Source: Hedera helix (Eukaryota > Streptophyta > Magnoliopsida > Apiales > Araliaceae). Taken from it: 64,000 bases of DNA. A program made the translations under genes and the position numbers. The stretch lies in contig OX359278.1 of the NCBI GenBank assembly GCA_947179155.2, positions 12,979,879 to 13,043,878 on the forward strand, written 5' to 3'. The notes under the pieces were generated by a model. It was not told the origin of the DNA. It did no database searches and was given only the letters and a program-made list of their open reading frames with translations. Below, piece by piece: positions 60,480 to 64,000 of the stretch. Positions within the stretch are counted from its first letter, which is position 1, and each line of letters starts with the position of its first letter.

Positions 60480-61097
60480 TGTTAGGAATAACTATCCAAA
60501 TCCAATAAGGAATATAACCTTTAATCCGCGTGGGCTCCGCGTGTGTTGCTTGCTGGTTGTTTGTTTTCAAATCCAATATGAAATTGGATAGTAACAAGGA
60601 AGTATATATATATATACTAAGTGGCGTTGCATAAGTATATTGAATTAAAAAAAACAGAGAACCAAAAAGAGGGTCATCGGAAGGGAAAAATTGGGAGAAA
60701 TTTGTGAAGGTTTATTCACGGGTTTTCATCATTAATTCGGATTAATTAATTGCTTGAAGACTTTTAATTAATTCAGAGGATTTGGGTGGTGAGGTAATTT
60801 AAGTTTTCACTTAAATTAAGGTATTTTATAATCTCTCAATTTTGTAATATTTCAAGTCTTTGGTGTTAAAGCTTGAAAGGATTATTTGTACTTACAATTG
60901 ATTATAGTGGAATTTCGGAGTTTGGCCCGTGGTTTTTACCTCTTAATTTTAGGGGGTTTTCCACGTAAATTTGGTGTCTTGTGTTTGGTTTATTTTCAGC
61001 AGTTATTATTTATTTGGTGGAATTGCATTGTTTGTTTGGCGTGGTTTGTTGTTTGATTTATCAGGAACGGTTACAGTTGGAGGTGTTTTTCTCAACA
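60480..61097 (+). repeat. 3' LTR of the copia element
   Basis: 618 bp, apparently identical to the 5' LTR over its whole length on visual comparison, and followed by TAACG. Confidence 0.95.
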
Positions 61098-61960
61098 TAA
61101 CGGACCCTTGATTTCACTGCACTCAGTAGCGTCAAGATGAAAGCTTGTTGATGGATTTTTTTGTTGATTCAATGAAAGATTATTCTTTTGATGGTGATAA
61201 TATTGATTAATAGGTTAGCTCAATTAAAAAGATGATTATTTACTACAGATAGCCCTAGTTGTTTGTATGACCAACATCTGATCTGTTTTGCTGAAAGGTA
61301 ATTCCAGTTTTCCCTTTACCTCTAAAATGAGTTTCTCTGATGAGCATTATAATAAAATGTAGACAAATATTCTCTATTTTTGTTCTTTGGTTCTCCACCT
61401 TTTTCTTAATATATACTTCGTCCATCCTCGTCTGATTTTTATTTCAAGAGTAACTCAAAATAATATGGTTTTTATCCTGCAATGATTGCTGTATCTTGTT
61501 GAGTACATTATTTTAGAAACAATACAATCATTTCGGGACAAGGCACCTTGTTTTGTACTTGTATAAGATATATATTAGCTTCATTTATTGTTGATGAGTT
61601 CATGTTAATCTCTATTGACATCATAGGTCACAAAAGCTGAAAAGAGGTTGTTCCTGGCTTATTCAAGGGCAATAACTGGAAAAGGAATCTCAAGGGCAAA
61701 TCAGAAATTGCGGGGGCATTTGAGGGGATTTACATAAATGCAAGACTTTGCAATTCCTATGCTTAGATCCATTTTCGCCACTCATCTTCAGTAAATCTAC
61801 ATCAACCGAAGGTGGTAAAATTGCAAGGTGTTTGTTTACATTTTGGGTTGCGGTACTCTTGTCAAATTATGAAAACCTTTTGGAATTAGACTTGCAGATT
61901 TGAAAATTTTATAATTTGAAACAAAAAGTGATCAGCTCTTGCAACAAAGGCTCCAAAGAT

Positions 61961-62480
61961 GAAATTCTTGAATTAGTTGGAGCTCATGCTGTTATTCTTC
62001 AAGATGCTCTTGTGGGATTCTGAAGAAGGATTTCAAAGAGCTAGGTGTTTTTTAGATTTGTAAGTTGGTTGTTTGTAACCTTGAACATATGTGGTCTTTT
62101 GTCCTTGGGATGTACCTTAATCCTTCATTTCCAATACTGTTATCAGTGTCAAGTTGTGAACTAGATAGAACCTTGAAAGTACTGATATTTTCTTTCAACT
62201 CCCCGTGGAAAACTTGAATAAAAATGCTTCATTATATTTGGTTATTTTGTTCTATAATTATTACATTTAGCCATAGTTTGTAGTAATAAATAAATGTGAA
62301 AAGAGAATAATATGGGGAAATGATTTATATAGGCATGATAAATTTCATGGCAAAGTTTGATCGCAACTAAAGTGTAACTTTGAGCAATAAAATAGAATAA
62401 ATTAGTGTAGGGTTTTTGTTAATTCCTTATTTATCTCATGCATATCATTACTATCGATGACATAAATTTGTTGTAATATA
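61961..62480. other. Spacer, no gene seen
   Basis: AT-rich DNA after the F-box relic, without recognisable features. Confidence 0.4.
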
Positions 62481-62735
62481 CTCCCTCCGTTTCTTTTTAT
62501 TTATCTTTTTAAAGAGTGAAATTTATTCTTTTATTTGTTATTTGTAGATTTTAAGAAAGTATTAATGACTTAATTTTTTATATTATTCATACATTAAATA
62601 CTTATTTGTTTCTCTTTTATTTTAATATATTAAGATTTTATAGCTATTTCGGTCAATGAAATAAAATATTGATTATATTTTTTAATATATGTGCTTTCTG
62701 CTAAAACATCAATTAAAAATGAAGGGAGGGGTAAT
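62481..62735. repeat. Possible Stowaway-like MITE, right end unclear
   Basis: CTCCCTCCGTTTCTTTTTAT after TA is a typical MITE start. A mirror-like GAAGGGAGGGG at about 62720-62731 may be the other end, but the match is short and no second TA flank is certain. Confidence 0.3.
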
Positions 62736-63228
62736 AATATGAAGAGAGAATAATAAATGAGCTATAATGTGTGTTGTAAATGTGGATAGAGATAATAATG
62801 AATGCAATAAATACGGAGAGATAATAAAATTCCAATGCCCATTTATAATTGACGAATGCGCTAGGCTAATAAATTTGAGGTCTCAATAATGTTCTAAATA
62901 ATTATTTTAATTAGTCATTGCAATAGAACGAGTATGGGTCGAGGATGACCTTAATTATCATATTTCAATTTCATTGCTTTCAAGGAATGCTCTTTAAAGT
63001 CCTAAAAGAAAGCTCGCGTCCCAGAGTAAAGAAAAATTTAATACATGCAGAGAAAAACAATATAATTATTTTTAAAAAAGGAATAGCAAAATAAGTTGTA
63101 TATAAAGATTATTTGAGGAAAATAACATCTAATTTTGATAGGTTTGTGCCAGGTTGCATATTTTCTAGCGCAAGTAGATTGTTTGTCTTACTCTCACACA
63201 ACTCATTAGGCCTAGTGCGCTCACATAA
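62736..63228. other. Spacer, no gene seen
   Basis: AT-rich DNA between the MITE-like start and the terminal repeat region. No reading frame of note. Confidence 0.4.
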
Positions 63229-64000
63229 TGTGACGCCCCCAAATCTGGGCCCACACAGTCCAAACTTGAGTCGTCAAAAGACTACAACAAAATTATTACA
63301 ACAAAGCACAACGTACAACAATACAGTGTATAATAATACACAACTAAGTCTTCACTATTATTGCCACACTATTTTACAAAACGTGAAGACTATGATAACT
63401 ATTCCTCGGACCCTCACTCCATTCCCCGGCTAGACCCTGTTATGTTTTCATCTCCTGTTGAAAAACAATGGAACAAAAGAAAGGGTGAGCTCAAATAGCC
63501 CAGTAAGAAATATCATGACTAAGATAATGACGAATAAATTATCATTAACCTTCAACAGTTGAGTTCTTGATAGAATACAATAGACTACAAGGTTTATATC
63601 AAAAACTGTAGTTAAATTCTTAAACAATGTTCAGATCAATAATAGCAGCGGAATGAGCAATCTATTAGAAGAATAATGCAGACTATAATGTCCACTCGCT
63701 TCTCTTTTTCGTAAAAACATCATCAACTTTTATCATCTGAAATACCATTAGTCATGAAAATATAAATTCACAGTTCCTGATCATAATCATGCACATCAAC
63801 AGTTCATCTTTGCACTACGGGCCAAAGATATTCAATATAGCACCAACGGTCATGATTATACCTGATTCAGCCTTTGGTCATAATCATACCAAACAACAGT
63901 TCATCTTTGCACTACGGGCCAAAGAGAACATTCATCACGTGCCATAAAAGACACCGAACAGATGTATCGCCTTTAACCTATTATATCGCCTTTAACCTAT
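63229..64000. repeat. Repeat-rich start of a probable retroelement, cut by the window edge
   Basis: The word TGACGCCCCCAAATCTGGGC and the phrase AAGGGTGAGCTCAAATAGCCC followed by AGTAAG are of a kind often met in LTRs of plant retroelements. At 63797-63925, CAACAGTTCATCTTTGCACT, continuing CGGGCCAAAGA, occurs twice in a 106-bp tandem duplication. The last 33 bases hold ATCGCCTTTAACCTAT twice. The 106-codon frame at 63113-63433 is Ser/Thr/Asn-rich with no domain and is probably chance. The other end is outside the window. Confidence 0.35.

Larger units (their letters stand above)
55774..61097 (+). mobile_element. Complete Tnt1-like Ty1/copia LTR retrotransposon
   Basis: The 5324-bp element consists of a 5' LTR (55774-56391), a tRNA-Met primer site (56394-56405), one uninterrupted 1330-codon gag-pol frame, a polypurine tract (about 60468-60478) and a 3' LTR (60480-61097). 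The LTRs are both 618 bp, start TGTTAGG and end CTCAACA. I found no difference between them by eye. Flanking TAACG at 55769-55773 and 61098-61102 is the 5-bp target duplication. Overall size, LTR size and polyprotein length are very close to tobacco Tnt1 (about 5.3 kb, 610-bp LTRs, 1328 codons), and the wording of many protein blocks is the same. Identical LTRs and an open frame mean a very recent, possibly still mobile copy. Confidence 0.97.
55650..61960 (+). pseudogene. F-box/LRR relic, copy 2, split by the copia element
   Basis: With the retrotransposon and one TAACG removed, the sequence at the junction reads in frame CWEL (stop) VWRE (stop) RTLDFTALSSVKMKA. This resembles the W-x-TLDF text found just after the F-box in SKIP-like proteins. 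Next, 61180-61310 matches the second piece of copy 1 (shared TTAGCTCAATTA(A/T)(A/C)AAGATGAT, and a splice-like AAAGGT before TTTTGTTTGCCC / CAGTTTTCCC). Then 61626-61890 matches the third piece (shared AAAGCTGAAAA, GGAA(A/T)CTC.AGGGCAA). Several stops and frameshifts occur. It is an ancient duplicate of the relic at 44758-49207, dead before the copia element arrived. Confidence 0.5.

Overview
This is a stretch of nuclear DNA from a flowering plant, almost certainly a eudicot. It is AT-rich, its genes have many introns with GT..AG borders, its proteins are plant-specific (CYP77, TOM1 family, PBL-type receptor-like cytoplasmic kinase), and it is full of plant-type transposons. The species cannot be named from the sequence alone. 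I saw no rRNA, tRNA or CRISPR features. Four genes look intact. They are a single-exon cytochrome P450 of the CYP77B type (2950-4485, +), a mitochondrial cardiolipin synthase with 8 exons (20003-23775, +), a TOM1/TOM3-type seven-span membrane protein with 11 coding exons (32831-37872, +), and a Derlin of the ER-associated degradation pathway with 6 coding exons (38992-43551, -). TOM1-like and Derlin are convergent, with about 1.1 kb between their stop codons. The fifth large intact reading frame is the polyprotein of a complete Tnt1-like Ty1/copia retrotransposon (55774-61097, +). Its two 618-bp LTRs look identical by eye and it sits between 5-bp target duplications (TAACG), so it inserted very recently. 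Broken genes are a PBL23-like kinase (16658-18288, -) with an in-frame stop and a deleted segment, and two related F-box/LRR relics (44758-49207 and about 55650-61960, both +). A foldback transposon lies in the first F-box relic and the copia element in the second. Layout by region: 1-2.9 kb, relic retrotransposon sequence and a hAT-like MITE; 2.9-4.7 kb, the P450 with a small foldback MITE just behind its stop; 4.7-16 kb, nested transposons (two hAT-type elements and a decayed LTR element with gag but no visible pol); 16-24 kb, dead kinase then cardiolipin synthase; 24-32 kb, hAT transposase relic, a lone LTR, and two neighbouring Mutator-like elements carrying exon-like sequence; 32-44 kb, TOM1-like and Derlin; 44-64 kb, F-box relics, a 1.3-kb foldback element, complex tandem repeats, the copia element, and the start of another repeat at the right edge. 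The intact genes are unrelated housekeeping or stress loci and do not form a pathway. The most interesting content is the mobile DNA: two possible gene-carrying Mutator-like elements, one with a Harbinger-like MITE inserted in its captured reading frame, a foldback element built from a repeated near-palindrome, and the potentially active copia element.
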